Source: Dyella solisilvae
GTDB lineage: Bacteria; Pseudomonadota; Gammaproteobacteria; Xanthomonadales; Rhodanobacteraceae
Direction: 5' to 3'
Length of the DNA: 64,000 nucleotides
NCBI RefSeq assembly: GCF_003351225.1
Contig: NZ_QQSY01000005.1
Coordinates: 124,001 to 188,000 of the forward strand
The translations under genes and the position numbers were made by a program. Below are positions 33,557 to 42,895 of this stretch, piece after piece. The notes under the pieces were generated by a model that saw only the letters and a list, made by a program, of their open reading frames with translations, was not told the origin of the DNA and did not search any database. Each line of letters begins with the position of its first letter. The stretch's first letter is position 1.

Positions 33557-34177
33557 GTGCGACTTCGAAAATGGGTAGGTTGGGCCCTGTTCGCGGCAAG
33601 CGGCACGGCATGGGCAGGCGGGGGTCCTTTCGGCATCGACCACAAGGTGCCTTACGACAACAGCGGCATCTGGAAGCGCAGCACGCAGAACTTCGTCTTC
33701 TACGGCACAGGGCTCGCCATTGGTGGCGGCGCGCTGTGGCTGGGTGACGAGAATCGGCTGGGGGACACGTTCTGGCGCGCGGCCGACGCCATGGTGATGT
33801 CGGGCATCACCACGCAGACCATGAAGTGGGTGTTTCAGCGCGAGCGTCCGTCGCAGACCGACGATCCGAACAAGTTCTTCCAGGGCTGGGGAGCGCACAG
33901 TTTCCCAAGCAACGAGGTGGGCGCCATCTCCGCGGCGGTCACGCCGTTCATCGCCACCTACGGCAAGGAGCAGCCTTCGGTGTATCTGCTGGCCTTGCTG
34001 CCGGCCTACGACGCCGTGGCGCGCGTGAAGACGCATGGACACTGGCAGAGTGATGTGCTGGTCGGCGCCGCCGTCGGTACCGGCATGGGCCTGTGGGCCG
34101 TCCATCGCTCCTCGCCGTGGACGATCAGCCTGCTGCCCGACGGCTTCCGGCTGGGTTACTCGCACTACTTCGACTGA
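33557..34177 (+). CDS. Secreted PAP2-family phosphatase, copy 2
   Basis: A second 206-residue PAP2 protein, colinear with copy 1 and about two-thirds identical by eye, with a signal peptide ending AWA. Motifs are K90...R97P98, PSNE at 117-120 (Gly119 and His120 of the usual PSGH both changed), and R156-x5-H162-x3-D166. The GTG start at 33557 has AGGGGG upstream and gives the same length as copy 1. The tandem arrangement indicates a local duplication. Confidence 0.85.
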   Translation: MRLRKWVGWALFAASGTAWAGGGPFGIDHKVPYDNSGIWKRSTQNFVFYGTGLAIGGGALWLGDENRLGDTFWRAADAMVMSGITTQTMKWVFQRERPSQTDDPNKFFQGWGAHSFPSNEVGAISAAVTPFIATYGKEQPSVYLLALLPAYDAVARVKTHGHWQSDVLVGAAVGTGMGLWAVHRSSPWTISLLPDGFRLGYSHYFD

Positions 34178-34228
34178 GCATGACCTGCGTTACGGCAGGT
34201 GTGCGCACCCGCCGTAACGCCATCAGCA

Positions 34229-34639
34229 TCAACGATGCAGATCGCCCGAAGCTTCGGGCTGGTACTCGATCTCCAGCACGCGCAGCATGCGCTGCCGGCC
34301 ATCCGGAGTGGGCCACGCGATCTTCTGCCCGACCCTGAGGCCCAACAAGGCGCTGCCTACCGGCGCCAGGATAGAAACCGTGCCCGGCACGCCGGCGCCC
34401 GAGGGATAGACCAGGCTCAGGGTCAATTCGTCGCTGCTGTCCTCGTCCTGGAACGTGACCACCGAGTTCATGGTGACCACGTCAGCGGGCACCTGGGCAG
34501 GCTCAACCACCTCGGCGCGGTCCAGCTCCGCGCGCAGCGCGTCGTACTCAACCGCCTGCGCGGGCGGCATGCGCTCCAGCAGCGCTTCGATGCGCTCCAG
34601 GTCGAGTCGCGAAATGACGATGGATGGTTGACTGCTCAT
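34229..34639 (-). CDS. rnk: Regulator of nucleoside diphosphate kinase (GreA/GreB family)
   Basis: A 136-residue protein. A short N-terminal coiled coil (LERIEALLERMPP) and a C-terminal FKBP-like GreA/B domain (DELTLSLVYP, SILAPVGSALLGLRVGQKIAW) match Rnk. Rnk binds RNA polymerase in the secondary channel region and influences NDK levels. The ATG at 34639 has AGGAG upstream. A strong hairpin with a T-run lies in its 5' leader. Confidence 0.9.
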   Translation of the reverse strand: MSSQPSIVISRLDLERIEALLERMPPAQAVEYDALRAELDRAEVVEPAQVPADVVTMNSVVTFQDEDSSDELTLSLVYPSGAGVPGTVSILAPVGSALLGLRVGQKIAWPTPDGRQRMLRVLEIEYQPEASGDLHR

Positions 34640-34689
34640 GCTGACTCCTGTCTGCCGGATGCGTGTCGCATCCGTCTTCTGATGACCAT

Positions 34690-34732
34690 GAAACAAAAAG
34701 ACGACGCGCCGGAACGAAACCGTTCCGGCGCG
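34690..34732 (-). terminator. Hairpin plus T-run upstream of rnk (possible attenuator)
   Basis: Arms CGCGCCGGAACG (34705-34716) and CGTTCCGGCGCG (34721-34732) form a perfect 12-bp stem. Read on the minus strand it is followed by CTTTTTGTTT. No minus-strand gene lies upstream, so it may attenuate rnk or block antisense transcription. Confidence 0.6.
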
Positions 34733-34902
34733 CCTGGCTACTGCCCGATCGTTGTCGATGCAGGCCTGTCGCGTCCGCGCGTCAGCCAGCCATGTGGCGG
34801 TTGACGCCCTGCGCACACACAAACCCGAAAGATGAAACCGTACTGACTTTGGACGCGCCCCTGTCCAAAAGCAAGCTGTCGTAGCAGGTATCATAAGCGG
34901 CC

Positions 34903-36372
34903 ATGCCCGAGAATCCCGCTGCCACGGAGGCCAACCTCCCCGTCCCGCCTGCTGACGGATCGGCGCCTGCACCCACGCCCGTGTCATCACGCGAGCGCTA
35001 CCGCGGACTGATCTGGCTGGTGGCCGCGGCGTTCTTCATGCAGGCGCTCGATTCCACCATCGTCAACACGGCGGTGCCCGCGATGGCCGAGGCGCTGCAC
35101 GTCACACCGCTCGGCATGCGCACCGCACTGACCAGCTACGTGCTGACGCTCGCCATCTTCATTCCCGCCAGCCCCTGGCTGTGCGACCGCTTCGGCACGC
35201 TGCGCATCTTTGGCGCGGCGATCGCCACCTTCACCATCGGCTCGCTGTTGTGCGGCATTGCACAGACGCTGCCGCAGCTGGTGGCCGCACGCGTGTTGCA
35301 GGGCCTTGGTGGCGCGGCGCTGATGCCGGTGGGCCGCTATGTGCTGGTTCGCAGCATCGACAAGCGGGACTTTGTGAGGGCGATGAGCACGGTAGCCACC
35401 GTGGGCCTGCTCGGCTCGGTGCTTGGCCCGCTGCTGGGCGGCGCCCTCGCCCAGTACACCTCGTGGCGACTGATCTTCCTCATCAACGTGCCGGTGGGCG
35501 TGGTCGGCATGTGGATGAACCGCCAGAGCATGCCGGATTACCGACTGGACAAGGCGCATCCGTTCGACATCATCGGCTTCCTGCTGTTCGCCGCGTCGTC
35601 GGCGATGTTGTTGACCGCGTCGGAAGTGGCCAGCGGCGGCGGTGGGAAGTGGGTGTGGATCGCCATCTACGGCGCGCTGGCCGTGGTGTTCGGCGCTGTC
35701 TATGTGTGGCACAGCCGGCACACCGACCACCCCGTGGCCGACCTCAGCCTGCTGCGCATACGCAGCGTGTGGGTGTCGCTGGCCGGCAACCTGTTCACCC
35801 GCCTCGGCGTATCCGGCATGTTCCTGCTGCTGGTGTTGTTCCTGCAGGTCGGCTGCGGCTGGTCGCCGCTGATGGCGGGCATGATGATGGTGCCGCAGGC
35901 GCTGGGATCGATCACCGCCAAGTGGGGCATCAACCGCCTCTTGAACCTTTTCGGTTACCGCCGGTTGCTGTTCACCAACACCTTGATCGTGGCCGTCCTG
36001 CTGGCTTCGTTCGCCCTGCTCGGCAAGGGCTCGCCGATGTGGCTGATCGCGCTGATGGTCTACGTCTATGGCTGGTTCATGGGCATGCAGTACACCGCCA
36101 TGAACACGCTGATCTACAACGACCTGGACGTGTCGTACGCCTCGCAGGCGTCCTCGATGGCGTCCACCGCGCAATACCTGTCGATGAGTTTCGGTATTGC
36201 GCTGGCCTCGCTGCTGATGGAGGCACTGCTGCAAGGCCACGCCCACGAGGATTACATCCCTGCATTCCGCTGGACCGTACTGCTGCTCGGCGTGGTGACT
36301 GCCACGGCGAGCTGGGTGTTCAGTCGACTGGACGCCGACGCGTCGCCGCGCAGCAAGACTGCATCGGGCTGA
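34903..36372 (+). CDS. MFS multidrug efflux transporter, DHA2 (EmrB/QacA) type
   Basis: A 489-residue, 14-helix drug:H+ antiporter. It has the family marks LDSTIVNTAVPAMAEAL in helix 1, WLCDRFGTLRIF (motif A), and RVLQGLGGAALMPVGRYVLVRS plus GPLLGGALAQYTSWRLIFLINVPVG (motif C region). It would export toxic organic molecules across the inner membrane. No EmrA-type membrane-fusion gene is adjacent. It diverges from rnk. Confidence 0.87.
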   Translation: MPENPAATEANLPVPPADGSAPAPTPVSSRERYRGLIWLVAAAFFMQALDSTIVNTAVPAMAEALHVTPLGMRTALTSYVLTLAIFIPASPWLCDRFGTLRIFGAAIATFTIGSLLCGIAQTLPQLVAARVLQGLGGAALMPVGRYVLVRSIDKRDFVRAMSTVATVGLLGSVLGPLLGGALAQYTSWRLIFLINVPVGVVGMWMNRQSMPDYRLDKAHPFDIIGFLLFAASSAMLLTASEVASGGGGKWVWIAIYGALAVVFGAVYVWHSRHTDHPVADLSLLRIRSVWVSLAGNLFTRLGVSGMFLLLVLFLQVGCGWSPLMAGMMMVPQALGSITAKWGINRLLNLFGYRRLLFTNTLIVAVLLASFALLGKGSPMWLIALMVYVYGWFMGMQYTAMNTLIYNDLDVSYASQASSMASTAQYLSMSFGIALASLLMEALLQGHAHEDYIPAFRWTVLLLGVVTATASWVFSRLDADASPRSKTASG

Positions 36373-36433
36373 GCAACGCGGGCCATCGCGAGCATGTAGC
36401 ATGCGTGGCATCGCTCCACCACCATGCGCTCCC

Positions 36434-37639
36434 ATGCACCACGCCAGTGACATTCTGCTTACGCTGTTCATCGTCTTCGTCGCCGCGCAGATCGGCAGCG
36501 AGATCGCGCAGCGCCTAAAGCTGCCGGGCGTGGTCGGCGAGATCGCCGCGGGCTGCGTGGTCGGCCCGTCCGCGCTCGGCTGGATCACCCCTGAGCAGAT
36601 CGCCTCCGGCACCCCGCTGGACGTGTTGTCCGAGGTCGGCGTGGTGTTGCTGCTTTTCTCGGTCGGTCTCGAAACGCGTCTGGAAGACCTCAAGAAGGTC
36701 GGTCGCATCGCTTTCGTGGTGGGCGTGCTTGGCGTACTGGTGCCGTTCGCCATGGGTAGCGTGTGGGCTCACGGCAACGGCTTCGACTGGAGCCGGTCGC
36801 TGTTCATCGCGGCCGCCTTTGTGGCGACGTCCGCCGGCATCACGGCGCGCGTGCTGCAGGAGCTGGGCGCTCTGCAGCGCATCGAAAGCAAGGTCATCCT
36901 CGGCGCCGCGGTCATCGACGATATCCTCGCCATGCTGCTGCTCGGCGTGGTGGTGTCGGTGCAAGGCGGCGAAGGCATTGACGTGGTGCACCTGCTCGCG
37001 GTGCTCGCCGGCGCGGTTGGCTTTATCGCGGTGATCGGCGTGGGTGGCGCCCGGGTCATGCGCTGGAACTCCAGCTGGCTCGACAAGCCCCGAAACCCGC
37101 ATTCGGCGCTGGCCATCGTGCTGGCGCTGTGCCTCGGGCTGGCTTATGTTTCCACCCTGTTTGGCCTGGCCGCAATCATCGGCGCCTTCCTCGCCGGCAT
37201 GATCGCGTCCGAGACACGTCAGCAGCACACGCTGGAAAGGCAGATGCAGCCGCTGCTGTCGCTGCTCACGCCCTTCTTCTTCGTCATCACCGGCAGCAAG
37301 ATCGACCTGCACCAGCTCGCCAACCTGCAGGCCGAACTCATGCTGCTCGTTGTCACCCTGATCGCCATCGCATCCAAGCTGATCGGCGGCTTCTTCGGCG
37401 CGCTGTCGTTGCGCGCACGCAGCGCCACCATCGTCGGCTTCGGCATGGTGCCCCGCGGCGAAGTCGGCGTGGTGATCGCCAGTCTCGGCCTGAGCGCTGG
37501 CGTGTTCACCGACCAGATCTACGCCATCATCGTGGCTATGTCCCTGCTCACCGCAATGGTGACGCCGCCGGTGCTGGCGTGGCTGCTACGTCGCAGCAGC
37601 GCGTCGGATGGAGTCGCCCAACCACCTGAAGTGCGCTGA
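36434..37639 (+). CDS. Cation:proton antiporter (CPA2/KefB-like)
   Basis: A 401-residue membrane protein with about twelve helices of the Na+/H+ exchanger fold. It contains LPGVVGEIAAGCVVGPSALG at the N-terminus, FSVGLETRLEDLKKVGR, VIDDILAM with the paired aspartates of the ion site, and GMVPRGEVGVVIASLG. It lacks the C-terminal TrkA-N domain of true KefB/KefC. It probably exchanges Na+ or K+ for protons. The ATG at 36434 begins the hydrophobic core sensibly. Confidence 0.87.
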   Translation: MHHASDILLTLFIVFVAAQIGSEIAQRLKLPGVVGEIAAGCVVGPSALGWITPEQIASGTPLDVLSEVGVVLLLFSVGLETRLEDLKKVGRIAFVVGVLGVLVPFAMGSVWAHGNGFDWSRSLFIAAAFVATSAGITARVLQELGALQRIESKVILGAAVIDDILAMLLLGVVVSVQGGEGIDVVHLLAVLAGAVGFIAVIGVGGARVMRWNSSWLDKPRNPHSALAIVLALCLGLAYVSTLFGLAAIIGAFLAGMIASETRQQHTLERQMQPLLSLLTPFFFVITGSKIDLHQLANLQAELMLLVVTLIAIASKLIGGFFGALSLRARSATIVGFGMVPRGEVGVVIASLGLSAGVFTDQIYAIIVAMSLLTAMVTPPVLAWLLRRSSASDGVAQPPEVR

Positions 37640-37701
37640 GCAAGACACTGCCCGGCAGCAGTGCGCCTTTTGCGAGGAAGACCTTCAAACGCCTTATGGG
37701 G

Positions 37702-39138
37702 TTAGTCTTCGTCCCTGCGCTCATCGCGGCGCATCTCGCGAAACGCCACAAGCGCCGCATCGCGACTTCCAGCCAGATCCACCATGGGCGCCGGGTAACC
37801 ACTGCTCCGGAGCAACGCCGGGTCGTTCCACGGTTCATGCAGCAATGGCAGCGGCGCTTGGGCCAGCTCGGGTAGCCAGCGACGCAAGTAATGTCCTTCC
37901 GGATCAAACTTTCGCGCCTGGGTCACCGGATTGAATACGCGAAAATACGGCGCCGCATCGGCGCCACAGCCTGCCACCCACTGCCAGCCCAGTGAATTGT
38001 TGGCGAGATCGGCATCGACCAGCGTGTCCCAGAACCACCGCGCGCCATGAAGCCAGTGCTGCCGGAGGTTCTTGCACAGGAAGCTGGCCACGATCATGCG
38101 CACGCGATTGTGCATCCATCCCGTATGCCAGAGCTCGCGCATGCCTGCATCCACCAGGGGCACGCCCGTACGTCCGCGCTGCCACCGCTCCTGTAGCGCC
38201 TCACTGTCGGCGCTCCAAGCAAAGCCGTCGAACCGCGAGTTGTAGTTGACCGTCGGCGTCTGTGGAAAGTGGTAGAGCAAGTGATGGGCAAATTCGCGCC
38301 AGCCCAGCTCCCGAAGGAACGGTTCGAGGTCTGGGCGACGTCGTGCATCGGTGGCCGCTGCTCGATCCGCCAGCCGACGATGGATCTGGCGCGGGGATAT
38401 CTCGCCAAAATGCAGATGCGGTGAAAGTCGGGAGGTGCCATGACGCGCAGGCAGGTCGCGCGCGTTGGCGTAGTCGCCCACGGCATCATCGGCAAAGATG
38501 TCCAGCCATTCCCCTGCCCCCTGCTCTCCGGGCTTCCAACTGCTGGCGAGGCCGGCATCCCAGCGCAAGTCGGGCAAGAGGCCGAGCGCTTCAAGCGGCA
38601 GTCCGCCCGCCACCGGAACACCACGCATCACCGTCGGCGCAGGCAGGAACTTGGGCTTGCCAAGCTGCTCGCGCAATGCACGCCAGTAAGGCGTGAACAC
38701 GCGGTAGGGCCCGCACTCTCGCGTCTCGATCTGCCAGGGTTCGCGCCATAGCGCCGCATTGAAGCTGTGCACTTCCACGCCTTCGTTGCGCAACGCCGAC
38801 TTCACTCCCGCATCGCGAGCGATGGCTGCCGGCTCGTACAAACGGTTCCAGTAAGCCGAGGTCGCGCCGCACTCGCGGATGAGCTCCTGCAGCACGGCAA
38901 GGCTGTCGCCCAACCGCAGGTGCAGGGCGACGCCCATGCGTTGAAGCTCCGCCTGCAGGGACGCGAGCGAATGGTGCAGCCACCAGCGACTGGCTGCGCC
39001 TGGCGCCCAGCCGCCCTCTTCATGCGGCGCGTGGATGTATAGCGCCAGGATGCGATCGTGGGTGGCGCACGCGGCGGCCAGCGCCGGGTTGTCGGCCAGG
39101 CGAAGATCGCGGCGGAACCAGACGATGGCGGTACGCAT
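37702..39138 (-). CDS. phrB: Deoxyribodipyrimidine photolyase
   Basis: A 478-residue blue-light enzyme that splits cyclobutane pyrimidine dimers. The N-terminal alpha/beta domain (MRTAIVWFRRDLRLADN) binds the antenna. The FAD domain carries TSRLSPHLHFGEISPRQI, WREFAHHLLYHFP, the electron-chain tryptophans, and WMHNRVRMIVASF and DADLANNSLGWQWVAGCG. The ATG at 39138 begins the conserved start; an in-frame upstream ATG adds 16 residues across the gap. Confidence 0.95.
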   Translation of the reverse strand: MRTAIVWFRRDLRLADNPALAAACATHDRILALYIHAPHEEGGWAPGAASRWWLHHSLASLQAELQRMGVALHLRLGDSLAVLQELIRECGATSAYWNRLYEPAAIARDAGVKSALRNEGVEVHSFNAALWREPWQIETRECGPYRVFTPYWRALREQLGKPKFLPAPTVMRGVPVAGGLPLEALGLLPDLRWDAGLASSWKPGEQGAGEWLDIFADDAVGDYANARDLPARHGTSRLSPHLHFGEISPRQIHRRLADRAAATDARRRPDLEPFLRELGWREFAHHLLYHFPQTPTVNYNSRFDGFAWSADSEALQERWQRGRTGVPLVDAGMRELWHTGWMHNRVRMIVASFLCKNLRQHWLHGARWFWDTLVDADLANNSLGWQWVAGCGADAAPYFRVFNPVTQARKFDPEGHYLRRWLPELAQAPLPLLHEPWNDPALLRSSGYPAPMVDLAGSRDAALVAFREMRRDERRDED

Positions 39139-39153
39139 CGTCGGAGCATAAGC

Positions 39154-39178
39154 AAAACGGGGCTCCAAAGGAGCCCCG
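39154..39178 (-). terminator. Terminator after fabV
   Basis: Stem CGGGGCTCC / GGAGCCCCG with loop AAA. On the minus strand it is followed by GTTTTGC, 51 bases past the fabV stop and before phrB. Confidence 0.8.
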
Positions 39179-39228
39179 CTGTTCAACGATGGTGGAGCCG
39201 CTTGCGGCGCTCCCGGGTCACGCGTGGA

Positions 39229-40434
39229 TCAAAGTTCGACCACGTCGAAGCGACGATCGGAGCCGACGTCCGCTTCGTAGTTGACGTCTTCGCGGGCGAA
39301 GCCGAACAGGCGCAGGAAGTCGCGCTTGTAGCCGGCGTAGTCCGTGAGCTCGAAGAGGGTCTCGGTGGTCACGACAGGCCACAACGCCTTGCACTCGCTC
39401 TGCACGTCTTCGCGCAGCTCCCAGTCGTCCAGGCGCACGCGGCCTTCGTCGTCGAGTTCCACCGGCTGGTGGTCCTTCCGGTACAGGCGGTCGCGGAACA
39501 GGCGGTTGATCTGCTCGATGGTGCCCTCGTGAATGCCCTTTTCCTTCATGACGCGGAAGGAAATGGAGATATAGAGCGGCAGCACGGGGATGGCCGCGCT
39601 CGCCTGCGTCACTACCGACTTCATCACGCCCACGTAGGCGTCGAGGTGCTCGGCCTTGTGCTCGGCGATCAGCTGCTTGGCGGTATTGTCCAGATGGTGC
39701 TTGGCCTGGCCCAGCGTGCCGTGCCAGTACATCGGCCAGGTGATTTCCGTGCCGATATAGCTATAGGCGACGGTCTTGGCATGGTCGGCCAGCACGCCGG
39801 CCTTGCTCAGCGCGTCGATCCAGAGCTTCCAGTCCTCGCCGCCCATCACGGTGACGGTGTCCTTGATCTCCTGCTCGTTCGCCGGTTCCACCGACGCCTG
39901 CACGACCGTGTCGCGGTTGGTGTCGACCGAGTTTGCAGTGAAGGTCTGGCCGATGGTCTTGAGCGAGGAGCGCACCACTTCGCCGGTGTCCGGCAGCTTG
40001 CGCACAGGCGAGGCCAGCGAGTAGACGACAAGGTCGATCTGGCCGCCCATCTCGTTCTTGATCATCTCGATCGCACGCTCACGCGTCTCGTTGGAGAACG
40101 CGTCGCCGTTGATCGAGCGGCTGTACAAACCAGCTTCCTTGGCGAACTTGTCGAACGCGGCCGAGTTGTACCAGCCGGCCGTGCCGGTCTTGGTCTCGCT
40201 GCTGGGCTTCTCGAAGAACACGCCCAGCGTCGCCGCGCCGTAACCGAACGCCGCCGTGATGCGCGAAGCCAGGCCGTAACCGGTGGAGGCGCCGATCACC
40301 AGCACGCGCTTGGGGCCCGGACCCAGGTCGCCCTGCGCCTTGGTGATGTTGATCTGCTCCAGCACGTTGAGTTCGCAGCCGACCGGGTGGGCCGACACGC
40401 AGATGAAACCACGCACCTTGGGATTGATGATCAC
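39229..40434 (-). CDS. fabV: Enoyl-ACP reductase FabV (trans-2-enoyl-CoA reductase family)
   Basis: A 401-residue NADH-dependent reductase of the last elongation step of fatty-acid synthesis. It opens [20 protein letters not shown] and has an extended Rossmann motif [15 protein letters not shown]. The characteristic Tyr-x8-Lys spacing falls in [22 protein letters not shown]. FabV is the triclosan-tolerant type found in Pseudomonas, Vibrio and Xanthomonas. The GTG start at 40434 is set by AGGAG seven bases upstream; longer upstream reading is not conserved. Confidence 0.96.
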   Translation of the reverse strand: MIINPKVRGFICVSAHPVGCELNVLEQINITKAQGDLGPGPKRVLVIGASTGYGLASRITAAFGYGAATLGVFFEKPSSETKTGTAGWYNSAAFDKFAKEAGLYSRSINGDAFSNETRERAIEMIKNEMGGQIDLVVYSLASPVRKLPDTGEVVRSSLKTIGQTFTANSVDTNRDTVVQASVEPANEQEIKDTVTVMGGEDWKLWIDALSKAGVLADHAKTVAYSYIGTEITWPMYWHGTLGQAKHHLDNTAKQLIAEHKAEHLDAYVGVMKSVVTQASAAIPVLPLYISISFRVMKEKGIHEGTIEQINRLFRDRLYRKDHQPVELDDEGRVRLDDWELREDVQSECKALWPVVTTETLFELTDYAGYKRDFLRLFGFAREDVNYEADVGSDRRFDVVEL

Positions 40435-40602
40435 GCGATGACTCCTGGGGATGACGCAAACCCGTATGGTAACCCGGGGTCGGGGCCATGCGCTACCGTA
40501 GGGACCGGGCGCCGCGCCGCACCCGTTTAGATAGGGTTGACGCCGACCTTGCCAAGATACGCCAGGGGCGCGGCATACCCGCACCCGAATGGAGGCAACC
40601 CC

Positions 40603-41418
40603 ATGAAAGTCCGCCTGCTTTGGCTCCCCCTCGCCCTGGCTGCCTGCTCGCCTTCGCCGGCGCCGCCTGCGGCCCCCTCGCCCTCCGCCACGGCCACCCC
40701 AGCCCCGGGCGCTGCGGCGATCGACGCCAGCGTACTGCCCCAATACCACTGGCGACTCAGCGACGCCACGGACAGTGCGGGCAAACGCATCGATGCGCTG
40801 TTCATCCGCGCCGACAAACCCCTGTCGTTGGACTTCTCCGCCAACCGGCTCAATGTCGTCAACAGCTGCAACAGCATCACCGGCAGCTACAGCATCAGCG
40901 ACGGACAGATCGAGATCGGCCAGATGGCGCACACCCTGATGGCCTGCCCTGATCCTGCCCTCGCCTCACTCGACGACGCCATCAGCCAGCGCCTGCAAGG
41001 CAAGTTGAAGGTGACCCTGCAGACCGGCGAAGCCTCGCCACGCCTGCAACTGGTCGCGGCCAACGGCGACACGCTGACCTTCGTCGGCGAACCGACCGCC
41101 GAGACGCGCTATGGCGGGCCGGGCGAAACCATCTTCCTCGAAGTGTCCGCGCAGACCGTGCCCTGCAGTCACCCGCTGATTCCCGACAAGCAGTGCCTCA
41201 ACGTGCGCGAACGGCACTTCGACGAACACGGCCTGCAGACGGGCACGCCCGGCGAGTGGCAGCCGCTGAATCAGCCCATCGAGGGCTATACGCACGAGCC
41301 CGGCATCCGCAACGTGCTTCGGATCAAGCGCTTCGCGATCAAGAACCCGCCGGCGGACGCGCCCAACACCGCCTACGTGCTGGATATGGTGGTGGAGTCG
41401 GAAAAGGTCGCGCAGTAA
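40603..41418 (+). CDS. Lipoprotein with META and DUF4377 domains
   Basis: A 271-residue lipoprotein with lipobox LALAAC (Cys at about residue 15) and a proline/alanine-rich linker. A META domain follows ([17 protein letters not shown]... [10 protein letters not shown]... [15 protein letters not shown], as in HslJ), then a C-terminal DUF4377 domain with the C-x-R...CLNVRE pattern. META proteins are linked to heat or novobiocin resistance but the mechanism is unknown. The start has GGAGG upstream. Probably anchored in the outer membrane. Confidence 0.85.
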   Translation: MKVRLLWLPLALAACSPSPAPPAAPSPSATATPAPGAAAIDASVLPQYHWRLSDATDSAGKRIDALFIRADKPLSLDFSANRLNVVNSCNSITGSYSISDGQIEIGQMAHTLMACPDPALASLDDAISQRLQGKLKVTLQTGEASPRLQLVAANGDTLTFVGEPTAETRYGGPGETIFLEVSAQTVPCSHPLIPDKQCLNVRERHFDEHGLQTGTPGEWQPLNQPIEGYTHEPGIRNVLRIKRFAIKNPPADAPNTAYVLDMVVESEKVAQ

Positions 41419-41585
41419 GGCGCCACGTGTCGACTCGGAAGACTCCTGCCGGCCAAGCCGTCGGCTGTCCGCGGCCGGCCACGGCAGTCTGTTGTCACGT
41501 CCTGTCAGCAACGTCGGCCTGAAGAAGCGCCATGTTGCGCGGCTTACGGGCATGATGGGTGTCTGCCACTCCCCTCGGACCGGAC

Positions 41586-42467
41586 ATGTCCCCGCGCTCT
41601 TCCACTGCCCCGCTACTCCTGGCGATTGCCTGCCTCCTTGTAGCCATGGCTTCTTACCAATGCGGCGCTGCGTTGGCGAAACGGCTATTTCCGCTGGTGG
41701 GCGCGCAGGGAGCCACCGCATTCCGGCTTGGCCTGGCCGGCCTGATCATGGTGCTGGCGCGACGGCCGTGGCGCTCCACCCGCCCCAACGCCGACTGGCG
41801 TGTGCTGTGGGGCTACGGACTATCCCTAGGCGTGATGAACCTGGTGTTCTACATGGCGCTGCGCACCATCCCGCTCGGCATCGCGGTTGCGCTGGAGTTC
41901 ACCGGCCCGCTGGCCATCGCCATCTTCCACTCACGGCGTGCGGTGGACTTCGTGTGGATTGCCCTTGCGGTGACCGGCCTGTTGCTGCTGCTTCCGCTGC
42001 GCGAGCAGGCCCATGCGCTCGATCCCGTTGGCGTGATGTTCGCGCTGGCCGCAGGCGTGGGCTGGGCGCTGTACATCCTGTTCGGACAGAAGGCCGGCGT
42101 CGCCTACGGCAGAGACGCCGTGACGCTGGGCATCCTCATCGGCGCGCTGGTGGCCGTTCCCACCGGCATCGCCCATGCCGGCTCCGCGCTCTTCTCCATT
42201 GCACTTCTTCCACTCGGCCTTGGCGTCGCCATCCTGAGTTCCGCACTTCCCTATTCATTGGAAATGATCGCGTTGACGCGACTTCCCGCCCGCACCTTCA
42301 GCGTGCTGCTGAGCCTTGAGCCTGCCGTTGCCGCATTGGCAGGCGCAGCCTTTCTCGGAGAACGCTTGAACCTGCAGCAATGGGTGGCGGTGGCCGCAAT
42401 CATCGCCGCGTCCGGCGGCGTGGCGCTGAGCGTTCGCAAACCGGTGACGGGGCCGTTGGCGAACTGA
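41586..42467 (+). CDS. rhtA: Threonine/homoserine exporter RhtA-like (EamA family)
   Basis: About 293 residues with ten helices in two EamA repeats. It is similar to RhtA in CLLVAMASYQCGAALAKRLFPLVG, TAFRLGLAGLI and YMALRTIPLGIAVALEFTGPL. RhtA exports threonine and homoserine. The ATG at 41586 fits the short N-terminus of the E. coli protein; a GTG at 41559 would add nine residues. Monocistronic. Confidence 0.85.
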   Translation: MSPRSSTAPLLLAIACLLVAMASYQCGAALAKRLFPLVGAQGATAFRLGLAGLIMVLARRPWRSTRPNADWRVLWGYGLSLGVMNLVFYMALRTIPLGIAVALEFTGPLAIAIFHSRRAVDFVWIALAVTGLLLLLPLREQAHALDPVGVMFALAAGVGWALYILFGQKAGVAYGRDAVTLGILIGALVAVPTGIAHAGSALFSIALLPLGLGVAILSSALPYSLEMIALTRLPARTFSVLLSLEPAVAALAGAAFLGERLNLQQWVAVAAIIAASGGVALSVRKPVTGPLAN

Positions 42468-42895
42468 TTTCCGAGCGAAGAACCGGCGCTTCCTCCGTTG
42501 CGCTCGTGCGCTGCTCTGTGAGAACAGCGACCGGGAAAGTTACGCTTCCGGAATCGCCGCCTTGGCGCGCCAGAGGGCCGATGCAGTGGCACGTCAGTAC
42601 GGTGTAGCGCGCGCCGGCCACGCAACTCCGCTCCGAATTTCGAACGCACATGGATCTCCGCCATGAACCTGCGCGTTTCATTCACTGGAAACTCCGGCAA
42701 CGGAACGGTGTTCGACACTTCACACTTCGTGCACGGGCGAACAAGCCAGATGCCGAAATGAGTCGCACCCCTTGGCAGCACGGGGTGGAAATCACGCTAA
42801 TTCGTAAACCACGCAAGCCTTTCGCCCACGACCGCCTTCGCGTCGGGCCTGTCACTGGAGTTGGCGAGAAAATACATCTGTCGGCACCGTAATCC
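42468..42895. other. Gap without recognisable gene
   Basis: These 428 bases lie between two co-directional transporter genes. Short open frames exist on both strands but none has a ribosome site or a family-like sequence. I see no repeat or clear terminator. Confidence 0.5.

Noticed and set aside
34987-36753. A 588-codon open frame opposite the DHA2 transporter
   Set aside because: His/Arg/Gln-rich shadow of a membrane-protein gene.
42251-42781. Minus-strand open frame after the RhtA-like gene
   Set aside because: It overlaps the end of a clear gene, is Arg-rich and has no family resemblance.
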